64,000 nucleotides of DNA from Fibrobacter sp. (GTDB taxonomy: Bacteria > Fibrobacterota > Fibrobacteria > Fibrobacterales > Fibrobacteraceae): NCBI GenBank assembly GCA_024398935.1, contig JAKSIH010000013.1:1-64000 (forward strand), read 5' to 3'. The notes below the pieces were generated by a model. It saw only the letters and a list, made by a program, of their open reading frames with translations, made no database searches and was not told the origin of the DNA. Numbering within the stretch: position 1 is the stretch's first letter; the number at the start of each line of letters is the position of its first letter. A program made the position numbers and the translations under genes. Positions 41,870 to 51,387 of the stretch are shown in pieces.

Positions 41870-43627
41870 TTATTTCACGATTTCCGCGTCCACAACCTTC
41901 TTGCCCTTATTCTTTCCGGAAGTAGGCGCAGCATCATTCTGGTCACGGCGGAGAATCTTGTACTGGGCAATGCTCCAGATGTTGGACACGATCCAGTAGA
42001 GCACAAGACCGGAAGGCATCACGGCACTGAACAGGAACATCATGGCAGGCATCATCCAGGTCATCATCTTCTGCTGGGCAGGATCCATACCGCCGTTCAT
42101 GGTAACCTTGGTCTGGAAGTAAGTGGTAACCACCATGATCAGGGGGAGCAGGGCGATACCTGCAGGCATAATGAAAGGAATGCTAAAGCCGTCAAAGATG
42201 ACATCGCTCTTGCTCAGGTCGCTAATCCAGAGGAAGGCAGGCATGCCACGAAGTTCAATGGCGCGACCGAGAACAAAGAACAGGCCCATGAAGATCGGCA
42301 TCTGGAAAAGCATGGGGAGGCAACCGCCAGTGCAGCTTGCCAGGGGGTTCACGCCGTTCTTGGAGTAAAGTTCCATGATCGCGGCCTGCTTCTTCTGGGG
42401 GTCGCTGGCGTACTTCACATTGATTTCATCCAGCTGGGGCTTCAACTTGCTCATTGCGCTGGTGGACTTCATCTGCTTGACGGTAAACGGAGTGGTAATG
42501 CCACGGACAATGAGGGTCACAAGGATAATCGCAACGCCGTAGTTGGGGATAATGCTGTAGAACAGGTTCAGGAGCTTAAGCAGCATCTTGCAGATCCAGA
42601 CAAACCAGGTGTCCGCACCGCACCAGTGCCAGCCGCTCACGATAATCTTTTCGTACTGCTTGTCCAGGGTTTCCAGCTGTTCCCACTGGAGAGGAAGCAC
42701 CATGAAGTTGTAAGCCAGGGAATCACCATAGACATTGCCAGACAGGGCGAGGCTGTAGGTGCCCGGGTCAGTTTCATCCACATGCATGGGCTTCACGTTC
42801 ATGTTAGCCTGAACGGGAGTATCGAACTGCATGGTCAGGGCGACATACTTGCGACGGAGGCCGGCCCAGGAAATTGCACCGGTTTCGTTTTCCATGAAGC
42901 CTTCGGAACGGACCATCTCGCGTTCGACGCTCTTGGTATTGTTAAACACGACTTCGCTAAAGAAATAGCTGGAACCGCCCAGGCTTTTGCCCTTGGGAAG
43001 TACTTCCGTTTCCTTCATACCGCCGTTCATGGCCAGTTCGTAGCCCCTAGGCTGGAAACCCACAAACTTGTTGGACTGGCGGACAGATACGCCGTCCCTG
43101 GTGAAGCCGTAAGTACGGATAACCTGGCTTGCGCCATCGGTAAAGACAAACTGCACCGTGGCCTCGCCATCCACCTTGATGGTGTCAGGAGTCTCGCCGG
43201 CGTCGAACATGACCTTGGAAAGGTCGAAGGCACCCAGCTTCATGTTCAGGGCGCCAATGGTCGTATCCTGGATGAGTTCCGGGAACTTGCCGGTAGAATC
43301 CGGAAGGACCTTTGCAATTACACTCTGGACCCTAGCGCCCTTATTGGAAAGAGTCATGATGAACTTGTCGGTTTCCACCACAACCTGGCGAGGAGCGATC
43401 ACCGGAGCGGGTGCGACCGAGGAATCAACGCTAGCGGCAGGAGCAGCGGGGGCTGCCTGGGGAAGTCCCGATGCAGACACATCGGTGGCCACCTGAGCCG
43501 CCTGAGCCTGCTGAGCCCGAGCCAAGGCAGCTTCGTCAGCAGCACGCTTACTTGCAGAACTGGAAGTAAACCACCAGATCATGATCCCTACGATAAGGAG
43601 GGTTCCGAAGAGGGTACTTTTTTTCAT
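41870..43627 (-). CDS. yidC: Membrane protein insertase YidC
   Basis: YidC inserts proteins into the inner membrane, alone or with SecYEG. The protein has 585 residues, the Gram-negative type. It has an N-terminal helix ([17 protein letters not shown]), an A/Q/P-rich linker, a large periplasmic domain (about 80-360) and the conserved C-terminal insertase core with five helices ([70 protein letters not shown]). It overlaps yidD by four bases in the rpmH-rnpA-yidD-yidC operon. Confidence 0.95.
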   Translation of the reverse strand: MKKSTLFGTLLIVGIMIWWFTSSSASKRAADEAALARAQQAQAAQVATDVSASGLPQAAPAAPAASVDSSVAPAPVIAPRQVVVETDKFIMTLSNKGARVQSVIAKVLPDSTGKFPELIQDTTIGALNMKLGAFDLSKVMFDAGETPDTIKVDGEATVQFVFTDGASQVIRTYGFTRDGVSVRQSNKFVGFQPRGYELAMNGGMKETEVLPKGKSLGGSSYFFSEVVFNNTKSVEREMVRSEGFMENETGAISWAGLRRKYVALTMQFDTPVQANMNVKPMHVDETDPGTYSLALSGNVYGDSLAYNFMVLPLQWEQLETLDKQYEKIIVSGWHWCGADTWFVWICKMLLKLLNLFYSIIPNYGVAIILVTLIVRGITTPFTVKQMKSTSAMSKLKPQLDEINVKYASDPQKKQAAIMELYSKNGVNPLASCTGGCLPMLFQMPIFMGLFFVLGRAIELRGMPAFLWISDLSKSDVIFDGFSIPFIMPAGIALLPLIMVVTTYFQTKVTMNGGMDPAQQKMMTWMMPAMMFLFSAVMPSGLVLYWIVSNIWSIAQYKILRRDQNDAAPTSGKNKGKKVVDAEIVK

Positions 43628-43881
43628 TGTTTTTCCTTTTTGGGAGGCACTGGATCGTAGCCGCCCTTGCAGAAGGGGTTACACCTTAAAATTCTAAAAA
43701 CCGCAAGATAGAAACCTTTGAAGACTCCGTGTACCCGGATAGCCTCAATCGCATAGTGAGAACAGGTCGGATGGAACCTGCAGACTCCGCTGAAAAAATA
43801 GGGATGGACCTTCTGGTACAGACGGATGGGAGCAATGAGCATGCTCCGACCAAGATTGCTAATCCTGTCCAGCGGGGACAT
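43624..43881 (-). CDS. yidD: Membrane protein insertion efficiency factor YidD
   Basis: The start is set at [19 protein letters not shown], giving 85 residues and an overlap of 23 bases with rnpA. A start at the internal MLIAPI is possible. The family motif is complete: [34 protein letters not shown], then [24 protein letters not shown]. YidD is a small amphipathic protein that assists YidC. Confidence 0.92.
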   Translation of the reverse strand: MSPLDRISNLGRSMLIAPIRLYQKVHPYFFSGVCRFHPTCSHYAIEAIRVHGVFKGFYLAVFRILRCNPFCKGGYDPVPPKKEKQ

Positions 43882-44242
43882 TGTTCCATTCCATCTTGGT
43901 GAAGATCTTTTGGGCGGTGTCACGGAACCGTTCCGAGGACACCTCGCCAGCCTTGTCGCTGACAATGATCATGGCCCAGACAGGTTTCTGAATGTGCGGA
44001 ACCATGTTATAGAAGAGGGGACGCAGCAGTCTGCGGCACTTGTTACGGTAAACCGCATTTCCATTCTTCTTTTTTGCTAAAAAGCAGAAACGACAAAAAC
44101 CGTCCGGACTCTCAATCCACCTCATCGAGAACGATGAACCGCGGACATACTTTCCATGGACGGCTACTTGCCGATAAGCAGGCTGGTTAGGCAGCCTATA
44201 GGAGCGCAGCGAGCGCTGAAGCTGAGAAGATGCAGTGGCCAC
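43859..44242 (-). CDS. rnpA: Ribonuclease P protein component
   Basis: RnpA is the protein subunit that helps RNase P RNA process tRNA 5' ends. The frame starts with GTG and gives 127 residues. The RNR-type motif is seen as [18 protein letters not shown] (about residues 61-78), after FCFLAKKKN. The N-terminus [20 protein letters not shown] fits the family. Its position between rpmH and yidD confirms the call. Confidence 0.88.
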   Translation of the reverse strand: MATASSQLQRSLRSYRLPNQPAYRQVAVHGKYVRGSSFSMRWIESPDGFCRFCFLAKKKNGNAVYRNKCRRLLRPLFYNMVPHIQKPVWAMIIVSDKAGEVSSERFRDTAQKIFTKMEWNNVPAGQD

Positions 44243-44286
44243 CGTTCAACCGGTCCTATTCACGATTCACGGGCCAACCGTTTCTC

Positions 44287-44442
44287 TTACTTCTTGTAGA
44301 TGGTATCGCTAACGGTCAGACGCTTGCGACCCTTGGCGCGACGACGGCTCAGAACTGCACGACCCCAACGGTCTTCCATACGGGTGCGGAAACCATGCTT
44401 GTTGGCGCGCTTACGATTATGAGGCTGGAATGTTCTTTTCAT
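44287..44442 (-). CDS. rpmH: 50S ribosomal protein L34
   Basis: The protein has 51 residues, read directly from the sequence. It starts [20 protein letters not shown] and continues with the L34 signature through [14 protein letters not shown] to the stop at 44287. It is rich in Arg and Lys, as expected. AAAGG lies upstream of the ATG. It is the first gene of the rpmH-rnpA-yidD-yidC operon, an arrangement conserved in most bacteria. The 263 bases to the next gene hold an AT-rich promoter region. Confidence 0.97.
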   Translation of the reverse strand: MKRTFQPHNRKRANKHGFRTRMEDRWGRAVLSRRRAKGRKRLTVSDTIYKK

Positions 44443-44705
44443 TGTAGTAACCTTTATTAAAAGTCAAAAAATTTTTCGAACTGCAAAGTTAGAAAATATT
44501 CTCGATAAATCAAGGGGTTCAAACCGCAATCAATCAACTTTTTACACCCTTTTTCGGGCATTCACAGTATTCAATTCACCTTATCAACACATTATAAACA
44601 AGCATATTCCTGGCACGGGCCCAACCGAGTCCATTATCCGGCAGGCTTCTTTTTATTATATTTCGGTACGCCCTTTTGGCAGAACCGAAAACTTGCAGGT
44701 CTAAA

Positions 44706-45227
44706 ATGGAACTTACACCTCTTGACATCCGTAATCAGTCTTTCCATAAGAAAAGTTTTGGGGGTATCGATCCCGCCGAAGTCAAGGCATTCCTCGACAC
44801 CGCCGCCAAGGCTTTCGAACAGATGTCCAGAGACCGCACCGACCTGACCGAACGCCTGAAGGTGGCCGAGGAACGGGTAAACTACTACCGTCAAATCGAG
44901 AAGACCATCCAGGAAGCGGTCGTCACCATGCAGCGCACCATCGACGAGGTGAAATCCACCGCCGAGAAGGAAGCGGAAATCATCATCGCCGAGGCAAAGG
45001 CCCGGGCCGTCCGCGAAGTGGAAAGCACCAAGCGGGAAGCCGAAGAGCTCCGCATGGAAATCGAGCAGCTGAAGCAGCTCCGCGCCAACTACTTCATCCG
45101 TTGCCGTTCCCTCATCAAGGGCCAGGAGGAACTTCTCGCCGCCATGGAAAACGACCAGCGCGAACTGGAAGCCCTGGAACAGCAGCCCAGAAAGCAGGCC
45201 TCCCCCATGGGCAACGTCCTGGCCTAA
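44706..45227 (+). CDS. DivIVA-domain protein
   Basis: The start is set at MELTPLDIRNQSFHKKSFGG, giving 173 residues. The N-terminal DivIVA domain (LDIRNQSFHKKSFGGIDPAEVKAFLDTAAKAFEQM) is followed by a long coiled coil (about 35-150, rich in E, K, R and A). DivIVA proteins bind curved membrane and recruit division or growth proteins at poles and septa. Its presence in a Fibrobacter-type cell is of interest for cell polarity. It lies 18 bases before yggU. Confidence 0.87.
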   Translation: MELTPLDIRNQSFHKKSFGGIDPAEVKAFLDTAAKAFEQMSRDRTDLTERLKVAEERVNYYRQIEKTIQEAVVTMQRTIDEVKSTAEKEAEIIIAEAKARAVREVESTKREAEELRMEIEQLKQLRANYFIRCRSLIKGQEELLAAMENDQRELEALEQQPRKQASPMGNVLA

Positions 45228-45245
45228 CTTTCAGGACGCCCTCTC

Positions 45246-45470
45246 ATGAAAATCAATATTAAGGTCCACGCCCGAAGCAAGCGGGAAAGCGTCACGCCGC
45301 AACCTGACGGCAGTTTCAAGGTGGAAGTAAAGGCGCCGCCCGTAGAGGGAGCCGCAAACGAAGCCATCTGCGAACTCCTGGCAGAGCATTTCAAGGTGAA
45401 AAAGCGGGATGTACGGGTGGTTCTTGGAAGCACCAACAACAAGAAAGTCGTAGAAATCGACGGCATCTAG
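45246..45470 (+). CDS. yggU: DUF167 (YggU) family protein
   Basis: The protein has 74 residues. The family pattern is complete: IKVHARSKRESVTPQPDGSFKVEVKAPPVEGAANEAICELLAEHFKVKKRDVRVVLGSTNNKKVVEI. The molecular role is not established. It is co-directional with the DivIVA-domain gene, and its end overlaps the convergent gene by four bases. Confidence 0.9.
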   Translation: MKINIKVHARSKRESVTPQPDGSFKVEVKAPPVEGAANEAICELLAEHFKVKKRDVRVVLGSTNNKKVVEIDGI

Positions 45471-46597
45471 AACATTTCGGACTTTTCCGGCGCACTGCGC
45501 AGGTAAGCCTCCAGTTCATCAATAGACTGGTTGACACTCCTGTGTTCAAAATCGAAGTTACGGTGATTGACCCGGACGGAAATCTTGCAAGGGCAGTCCC
45601 TCAGCTTGTTGTAATCCGCGATATTCGCCTTGATCCGCGCAATGCAGACACTCACCGCCATCGCAGTCTTCGCATTCAGCAGCACAATAAATTCATCTGC
45701 AGAATAGTGAACCACGTTGCCGGATTCACCCACGGCATGGTTCAGGAGCTTGACAAACATTCTAAGAACCTGGTCACCCACATCCCGGCCATGGATTTCA
45801 TTGATTTTCCTGAACCCGTCGATATTCAGGAAAATCCCCACAATGGTAGTCTTCCTGCCCTTGGAATGCTGACCGGAGATAAAGTCCAGGTAGTTCTTGT
45901 TGTAGGCGCCCGTCTGGGTATCCATATAGATCAGACGTCCCTGCAGGCTCGCCAGAAGCCCCGCCAGCGAAATAGCGTAACTTGCGCAAAGGACCGAGAT
46001 TCCGTACGTCATGGACTGGACCAGGGAACAAACCGCGAAGGGAAGCACATAGATCCACACGGGGAATAGCCTCAAGAGCCCGCCGCGCTTGCGGGCAACC
46101 AGATAGAGGATCAGGCTATCGCACACAAGACCGTGGTCTATGAAGAGGAACAGAAAGTACCCGAGCCTACGGACATAATTGTTATGCTCATCTATGGAAA
46201 ACGCGATAGGGACAAAGAAATTGATGAGCATGGAGAAAACGCCCAGGGATATGATTCCACCGATAATTGCCTTATGGGCGAATTTCAGCCTGAAGCGCAT
46301 GTGTTCCACCAGAAACACGAACCAGCTGAGGGCGATCAGCATGTTCAGGAAATAAAGAGCCGTGTTGGAGACGTAGTTGATGACCCGGGGAACGATACCC
46401 GGCTTGCCATCCACCAGATAGGCGACAGGATCCAGGATACAACCCAGCAGGATAAGAATGACCATGGAAAGAAGGCAGCGTCCCTCCCTGGACTTGTCCC
46501 TGAATCTCCAGGGGGTACTTGCGGCAAGGATGCCCACCAGGATAATTCCCAGAGCATTAGCCACAAGCACGGTGGTCATTACAAAAGACTGTTCCAT
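45467..46597 (-). CDS. Membrane protein with degenerate GGDEF domain
   Basis: The start is the ATG of MEQSFVMTTVLVANALGI, with AAAGGA six bases upstream, giving 376 residues. Six to seven membrane helices cover about 1-215. The C-terminal 150 residues have the GGDEF fold (DTQTGAYNKNYLDFI, GIFLNIDGFRKINEIHGRDVGDQVLRMF). The signature loop reads YSADEF in place of GGDEF. Cyclase activity is therefore doubtful; a sensor or binding role is possible. Confidence 0.8.
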   Translation of the reverse strand: MEQSFVMTTVLVANALGIILVGILAASTPWRFRDKSREGRCLLSMVILILLGCILDPVAYLVDGKPGIVPRVINYVSNTALYFLNMLIALSWFVFLVEHMRFRLKFAHKAIIGGIISLGVFSMLINFFVPIAFSIDEHNNYVRRLGYFLFLFIDHGLVCDSLILYLVARKRGGLLRLFPVWIYVLPFAVCSLVQSMTYGISVLCASYAISLAGLLASLQGRLIYMDTQTGAYNKNYLDFISGQHSKGRKTTIVGIFLNIDGFRKINEIHGRDVGDQVLRMFVKLLNHAVGESGNVVHYSADEFIVLLNAKTAMAVSVCIARIKANIADYNKLRDCPCKISVRVNHRNFDFEHRSVNQSIDELEAYLRSAPEKSEMF

Positions 46598-46633
46598 AGG
46601 CAATCCTTTCCTATACCGGAAGGTTCAGGTCCG

Positions 46634-47092
46634 CTACAAACCACAATTCCACGAGTCGCCGCCCGGAATGACGCCCTCATTTTCCGGCATATTCCGAACG
46701 AACTGATCCAGCTTGACGCTTTCCAGGTAACCCCGAATCAGGGAATTCAGCTCCTTCCAGATAGGGAGGGTAACACAGGCCGAAGCCCGTTCACAGCGGT
46801 TTTCATCATCATCGAGACAAGCGACGGGAGCAACGGAAGTTTCGGTCAGCTTAAGAATATCCCAGACACTACATTCAGAGAGCTTGCACCTTAGGCGATA
46901 ACCGCCGCCCTTGCCCCGGTAGCCCTCCAGAATGCGGGCTCGGACCAGGGAACCGAGGATTCCTTCCAGATACTTTTCCGAAATCTGCTGGCGGGCAGAA
47001 AGGTCCTGCAGCTTCACATAGTTCTCTCCACCATTCCGGGCCATGTCGACGACGACCCTCAACGCATAACGACCCTTGGTAGAAATTCTCAT
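46634..47092 (-). CDS. Rrf2 family transcription regulator
   Basis: The protein has 152 residues. The winged helix opens with MRISTKGRYALRVVVDMA, followed by ISEKYLEGILGSLVRARILEGYRGKGGGYRL. Three cysteines in ACLDDDENRCERASACVT match the Fe-S ligands of IscR/NsrR-type Rrf2 proteins. It probably senses Fe-S status, oxygen or nitric oxide. GAGAGG lies upstream of the start. No isc or suf genes are adjacent. Confidence 0.9.
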   Translation of the reverse strand: MRISTKGRYALRVVVDMARNGGENYVKLQDLSARQQISEKYLEGILGSLVRARILEGYRGKGGGYRLRCKLSECSVWDILKLTETSVAPVACLDDDENRCERASACVTLPIWKELNSLIRGYLESVKLDQFVRNMPENEGVIPGGDSWNCGL

Positions 47093-47145
47093 ATAAACCT
47101 CTCAGATTCCGCATCCAGACTTATCGCTTTACAAAATAATAAAAG

Positions 47146-47168
47146 AAAGAACCCGGGGCGGGTTCTTT
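47146..47168 (-). terminator. Terminator of the FKBP gene
   Basis: The 9-bp stem AAAGAACCC / GGGTTCTTT has a five-base loop and is T-rich downstream on the minus strand. Confidence 0.75.
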
Positions 47169-47195
47169 CCTTGAAATTCTATATGTTTTATAGGA

Positions 47196-48572
47196 TTATT
47201 CGCCTAGGTATTCCACCGCAAAGATCAGAGTGGAACCGCCCGGAATAGGACCTGCACCGCGACTACCGTAGCCAAGTCCCGGGGGAACAACAAGAATTCG
47301 CTTTTCACCGGGAAGCATTCCCTGAACGCCAAGGTCCCAGCCGCGGATTACGCGACCGTCTCCCAGGGGGAACACGAATTCCTGACCGCGGTCACGGGAA
47401 CTGTCGAACTTGTAGCCGTTGACCAGCCAGCCGGTGTAATGAACGCGGGCGTTTACACCCTTCTGGGCAGGTTCGCCTTCGCCTTCCTTGATAACGGCAT
47501 AGCGAAGACCCTCGGAGCCATTTTCAAACTTCAGGGCGGTGGTATCCGGGAAAATATCCAGGCTTGCGGCGATTTCCTCGTCAATTTCGGAGGAGACCAG
47601 TTCAACCTTGAAGATCAAGGTGGAGTTGGAAGGAATCATGGAGTAGGCCGCAGCGCCGTAGCCCATGTTGGGAGAAATACGGAACCAGCGGACACCGCCT
47701 TCGCGCATGCCATCCAGGCCACGTTCCCATCCCTTGATCATCTTGCCATTGCCAAGGATTACGGAAAGGGGCTTGCCCATGTCCTTGGAACTGCCGAACT
47801 TTCGACCGGAAAGAAGCCAGCCGGTGTAATGAGTTTTCAGGACGGAGCCAATGGCAGTGGGCTTACCGGAACCCACCTTCTCGTCGTAAACCTTAAGTCC
47901 CTTGGCCACTTCACGCCACTTGAGGCCTTCCACGTTCTTGGGGAATACATCCGGTTCCATGGGCTTGTCGGCATGGACAAGTTCCACCTCGAAGTAAAGG
48001 TCGGAATAGGCAGGGATTCCGTCCAGGGAATTTTCACCATAGGCCATCTGGTAGGGAATGTAGAGCTTGCGGATTTCGCCGACCTTCATGCCCACAAGTC
48101 CCTTTTCCCAGCCGGGAATGACCTGCCCCATGCCCAGGGTGAATTCCAGAGGTTCGCCACCTTCATAAGAATCGGCGAAGAGCTTGTTGCCGACGTTCGC
48201 TGTATCGGGAAGAGCAGTCGTGGAGGAATCGGCGGATTCGGCAGCCTTGGAAGAATCAGGCGCCGCGTTTGTGGAATCTTTTTTCTGCAACAGGGCGGTA
48301 GTGTCAACTTCTGTCACACCCGCAACCTGGTCCGGATTCAGGTCGTTTGCCAGGCGAAGGGAATCGGCTATCCTGAGGGAATCTACGATTCTAGCCTTTT
48401 CTGCGGCAATCGCCGCGCTGTCCAAGTAGAGGTAGCCCTTGTAATGCACCTTGATCAGCTGGCCTCCGCGAATGGTGTCGCCCACGCCTTCCTTAATGGT
48501 TTCCACCTTGAAAGGAATGGCGAAGCAGGCCGTGCTCATCAACAGTACAAGAAAAATCTTCAGTTTCGACAT
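47196..48572 (-). CDS. Exported peptidyl-prolyl isomerase with three FKBP domains
   Basis: The protein has 458 residues. A signal peptide (MSKLKIFLVLLMSTACFAIP) is followed by three FKBP units. The first, about 23-210, is interrupted by a linker rich in S, D and A. The second covers about 220-325 (VLKTHYTGWLLSGRKFGSS, KGWERGLDGMREGG), and the third about 345-458 (ARVHYTGWLVNGYKFDSSRDRGQEFVFPLGDGRVIRGWDLGVQGM, GYGSRGAGPIPGGSTLIFAVEYL). It probably helps fold envelope proteins in the periplasm. AGGAGATAAT precedes the ATG. Confidence 0.9.
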   Translation of the reverse strand: MSKLKIFLVLLMSTACFAIPFKVETIKEGVGDTIRGGQLIKVHYKGYLYLDSAAIAAEKARIVDSLRIADSLRLANDLNPDQVAGVTEVDTTALLQKKDSTNAAPDSSKAAESADSSTTALPDTANVGNKLFADSYEGGEPLEFTLGMGQVIPGWEKGLVGMKVGEIRKLYIPYQMAYGENSLDGIPAYSDLYFEVELVHADKPMEPDVFPKNVEGLKWREVAKGLKVYDEKVGSGKPTAIGSVLKTHYTGWLLSGRKFGSSKDMGKPLSVILGNGKMIKGWERGLDGMREGGVRWFRISPNMGYGAAAYSMIPSNSTLIFKVELVSSEIDEEIAASLDIFPDTTALKFENGSEGLRYAVIKEGEGEPAQKGVNARVHYTGWLVNGYKFDSSRDRGQEFVFPLGDGRVIRGWDLGVQGMLPGEKRILVVPPGLGYGSRGAGPIPGGSTLIFAVEYLGE

Positions 48573-48644
48573 ATTATCTCCTGTCTTATAAAATAGAAAA
48601 TGCTAGTTTTTTAAAGTACGGGAATTTCCCAAACGGAATTGAAT

Positions 48645-49208
48645 ATGCTATCAGTCATCATTGTCATTGCAATTATCCTGCTGTCCATCATCCTTGCGGC
48701 CATCGGCGCCTACGTGGTGATCCACAGTTCCAACGAAAAAGACGAGCCCAAGCGGGTCATCGATGTTTCCGGCCAGTATGCAGTCGTAGTCCGCCCTGCC
48801 CGGGAATCCCTAGCCGCAGTAAAGCCCTCCGAAGCGTCCGTCCGCTCCTGGCTAGAAACCCAGAACCTGTCCCCCGAACAGAGGGAGGCTCTAGTCGCCC
48901 AGTGGAATGCAGCCATGGAAGCTACCATCAGGACCATCGACGAAGGCGACAAGAACGGCACCGCCACCTACCGCATTGAACTAGGCCCCAAGGGCAGGGA
49001 ATACTGCAAGTTCGTTAGCGAAGACAACTTTATTACCCGCGAACAGATTAGAAATCACGCCGAAATCCTTCCGCCTTATGTTCTGGGCTGCGACTGCAGG
49101 CTCTTGCCCAAGCAACCCTGGGAAAATCCCAGCAAGTCCGGCTGGAAGGCCGTGGTCCCCTCCCGCGGAAGCAACTATGACGTACCGGATTGGAGGCATC
49201 TTGCGTAA
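48645..49208 (+). CDS. Membrane-anchored protein, unknown function
   Basis: The protein has 187 residues from the ATG at 48645; a TTG two codons earlier is also in frame. One N-terminal membrane helix (SVIIVIAIILLSIILAAIGAYVV) is followed by a soluble domain with CKFVSEDNFITREQIRNHAEILPPYVLGCDCRLLPKQPW. A CDC motif is notable. No family is recognised. It overlaps the start of the next gene by eight bases. Confidence 0.65.
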   Translation: MLSVIIVIAIILLSIILAAIGAYVVIHSSNEKDEPKRVIDVSGQYAVVVRPARESLAAVKPSEASVRSWLETQNLSPEQREALVAQWNAAMEATIRTIDEGDKNGTATYRIELGPKGREYCKFVSEDNFITREQIRNHAEILPPYVLGCDCRLLPKQPWENPSKSGWKAVVPSRGSNYDVPDWRHLA

Positions 49209-51387
49209 ATCACTATTCTCAGCACTTCTCCTCGCTCCGGCTTTAGCTTTTTCTGCAGGCTCCGCAATCATCACTCTTGAAATGCCCGTTGGCGCCCGCC
49301 AGCTGGGTATGGGTGAAGCGGGTGCAGCCCTTGCAGACGACGCTACCGCCATGTATTACAACCCGGCAGGGCTTGCCTTCGGTCCCCTGGCCGACGAATG
49401 GCGCATGAGCTACAGGGCAGACTCCAAGGAAGCGCCCTATTTTACCTGCATGGCATCCCGTGCAAAGCCCGGGTTCTTTAGCAAGAGCGAACTGTGGGCA
49501 GGAACCGCCGAGGGCATCCTGAAGTATGACGGCGAAGAATGGGTCAACTACCATTCCATCACGCTCCAGGGAAACGCAAAGGTAAAGGATGCCGTCAAGG
49601 TGTACGCCGGTTCCGAACGGGGACTGGAGGAAAACCTCCGTCAGGTAAAGGCCTTTAACGACATCAAGACTGCCGAAGACGAAAAGCACGTGGTGGAAGT
49701 CAAGATGCCCTGGAACCTGATCGTGAAGGACACCATTACCGCGATTCTCTACGAAAGCCGTACGGAAAAGCTCTGGGTTGGTACACCCAAGTCCCTGTAC
49801 CGCTTTGACGGCAAGGGCTGGAAGAGCTACGACAGCGAACTGGGCAACCATCGCATTAACGCTCTGGTGAGCCAGGGCGCATCCATCTGGATCGGTACGG
49901 ACAACGGTCTCTTCGTCTACCGCAACGGTCAGTTCGAGCAGAAGGGCAAGGTGCTTCCCAGCCAGAACATCAAGTCCCTGGTCTGGTCCGAAAGCCGCAA
50001 GGAGCTGTTCGTTGCCGCCGAAGGTGCGGGCATCGCAAGACTTATCCCCAAGAAGAGCGTCAACGACAAGGACCGCTGGAGCCTGTTCAACGAGGAAGAT
50101 GGCGTCATGGACCTGAACCCTGGCGCACTGGCCGTAGACAGTTCCGGCCATGTCTGGGCAGCCCACAAGGGAGGCCTCTCCCATTTCAACCTCCGCAAGT
50201 GGGAACAGATCCAGTTTGCAAACAACCAGGTAAACGACATTTCCGTCGACCAGAAGGGCGGCGTCTGGATTGCAACCGACAAGGGTGTCTGGCGCCACAT
50301 GCCGGACTACGCAACCGCCAGCGGTCGTAAGGCGGAACTGGAACGCACCGAAGCCGAGGAGGCGGAAGGCGCCAAGCGTGACGACGAATGGGTGCATTAC
50401 CATTCCGGAAACGGGCTCTCCGTGAACAAGGTCTGGTCCGTGCTCCCCCAGGGTAACGACGTGTGGTTCAGCACGGCGAGCGGCATGGAGCAGTTCAAGG
50501 ACGCCGACTACCAGCTGAGCGCCTTCTACGAAAAGCTGTTGCCCGTATTGAACATTCCTGACCTTTATCACCTTTACGGTGGCATGACCATTCCCCTGAA
50601 CGACTGGGGTACCATGGGCTTCTTCGTGAACTTCGTAAGCTTCGGGTCCACCGTCGCTTCCGGCGATATCGAGGCGGACGACCTGGTGGCATACAACAGT
50701 TCCGAAATCGTGGGCGGTTTCAGCTACGGCACCCGCTTCCCCGGAGACTGGGGGCTTGGCCTTTCCATCAAGTTCTTCTATTCCGACCTGAGTTCCGGTG
50801 CCTCTACCGGCGAAGAGGATGCGACCACCTTCGGTTACGCATTCGACGTAGGCGTCCTGAAGAAGAACCTGTTCGTAGACGGACTGAACTTCGCCCTGGT
50901 TCTTGCAAACATCGGTCCCAGCGTCTACTATGTGGACAAGACCATCGAAGACCCCATCCCGCTGACCTGGCGCCTGGGACTTTCCTATGAGGTTCTGGCA
51001 CTGGCAGACTACAAGCTGGTCATTGCAGCAGACTACAACCGTGAAGTTGTTTACGACGACAAGAAGGGCAATCCCGAGCCGTTCTACATCGCCTGCTGGA
51101 AATCCATCCTCTACCCTGAACAGGGTGGCGACGGACTTTCTACCGCAAAGAATTCCCTGATGCAGGGCGTCTTTAACCTGGGTCTGGAATTCACTTACGC
51201 AAACACCATCGCCCTCCGCGGCGGTTACCTGTACGACCAGACCGGCAAGCGTAGCGAACTGGATTTCGGTTTCGGCTTTATGTTGTCCGACATGCTGCAG
51301 TTCGACTTCGCAACCATCAAGGACGTAGGCGACAACGACGGCGTAAGAGACGGCCAGATGCGCTTCGGCATGCTGTTTAAATTTTAA
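49201..51387 (+). CDS. PorV-like outer-membrane protein with internal beta-propeller
   Basis: The start is set at a TTG (49201) with GGAGG four bases upstream, giving 728 residues and a signal peptide RKSLFSALLLAPALAFSAG. An ATG at 49177 is the alternative. The N-terminus has the PorV/UPF0164 pattern (MPVGARQLGMGEAGAALADDATAMYYNPAGLAF). Residues about 75-400 hold propeller repeats of the two-component-regulator type (LWAGTAEGILKYDGEEW, LWVGTPKSLYRFDGKGW, IWIGTDNGLFVYRNGQF, VWIATDKGVW). The barrel then resumes (DWGTMGFFVNFVSFGSTV to MRFGMLFKF). The propeller is probably surface- or periplasm-exposed. Confidence 0.82.
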   Translation: MRKSLFSALLLAPALAFSAGSAIITLEMPVGARQLGMGEAGAALADDATAMYYNPAGLAFGPLADEWRMSYRADSKEAPYFTCMASRAKPGFFSKSELWAGTAEGILKYDGEEWVNYHSITLQGNAKVKDAVKVYAGSERGLEENLRQVKAFNDIKTAEDEKHVVEVKMPWNLIVKDTITAILYESRTEKLWVGTPKSLYRFDGKGWKSYDSELGNHRINALVSQGASIWIGTDNGLFVYRNGQFEQKGKVLPSQNIKSLVWSESRKELFVAAEGAGIARLIPKKSVNDKDRWSLFNEEDGVMDLNPGALAVDSSGHVWAAHKGGLSHFNLRKWEQIQFANNQVNDISVDQKGGVWIATDKGVWRHMPDYATASGRKAELERTEAEEAEGAKRDDEWVHYHSGNGLSVNKVWSVLPQGNDVWFSTASGMEQFKDADYQLSAFYEKLLPVLNIPDLYHLYGGMTIPLNDWGTMGFFVNFVSFGSTVASGDIEADDLVAYNSSEIVGGFSYGTRFPGDWGLGLSIKFFYSDLSSGASTGEEDATTFGYAFDVGVLKKNLFVDGLNFALVLANIGPSVYYVDKTIEDPIPLTWRLGLSYEVLALADYKLVIAADYNREVVYDDKKGNPEPFYIACWKSILYPEQGGDGLSTAKNSLMQGVFNLGLEFTYANTIALRGGYLYDQTGKRSELDFGFGFMLSDMLQFDFATIKDVGDNDGVRDGQMRFGMLFKF

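Noticed and set aside
44581-44589. DnaA-box-like TTATCAACA near rpmH, possible oriC
   Set aside because: Only one box is seen and there is no dnaA, dnaN or box cluster nearby. The rpmH-yidC operon alone does not prove an origin.
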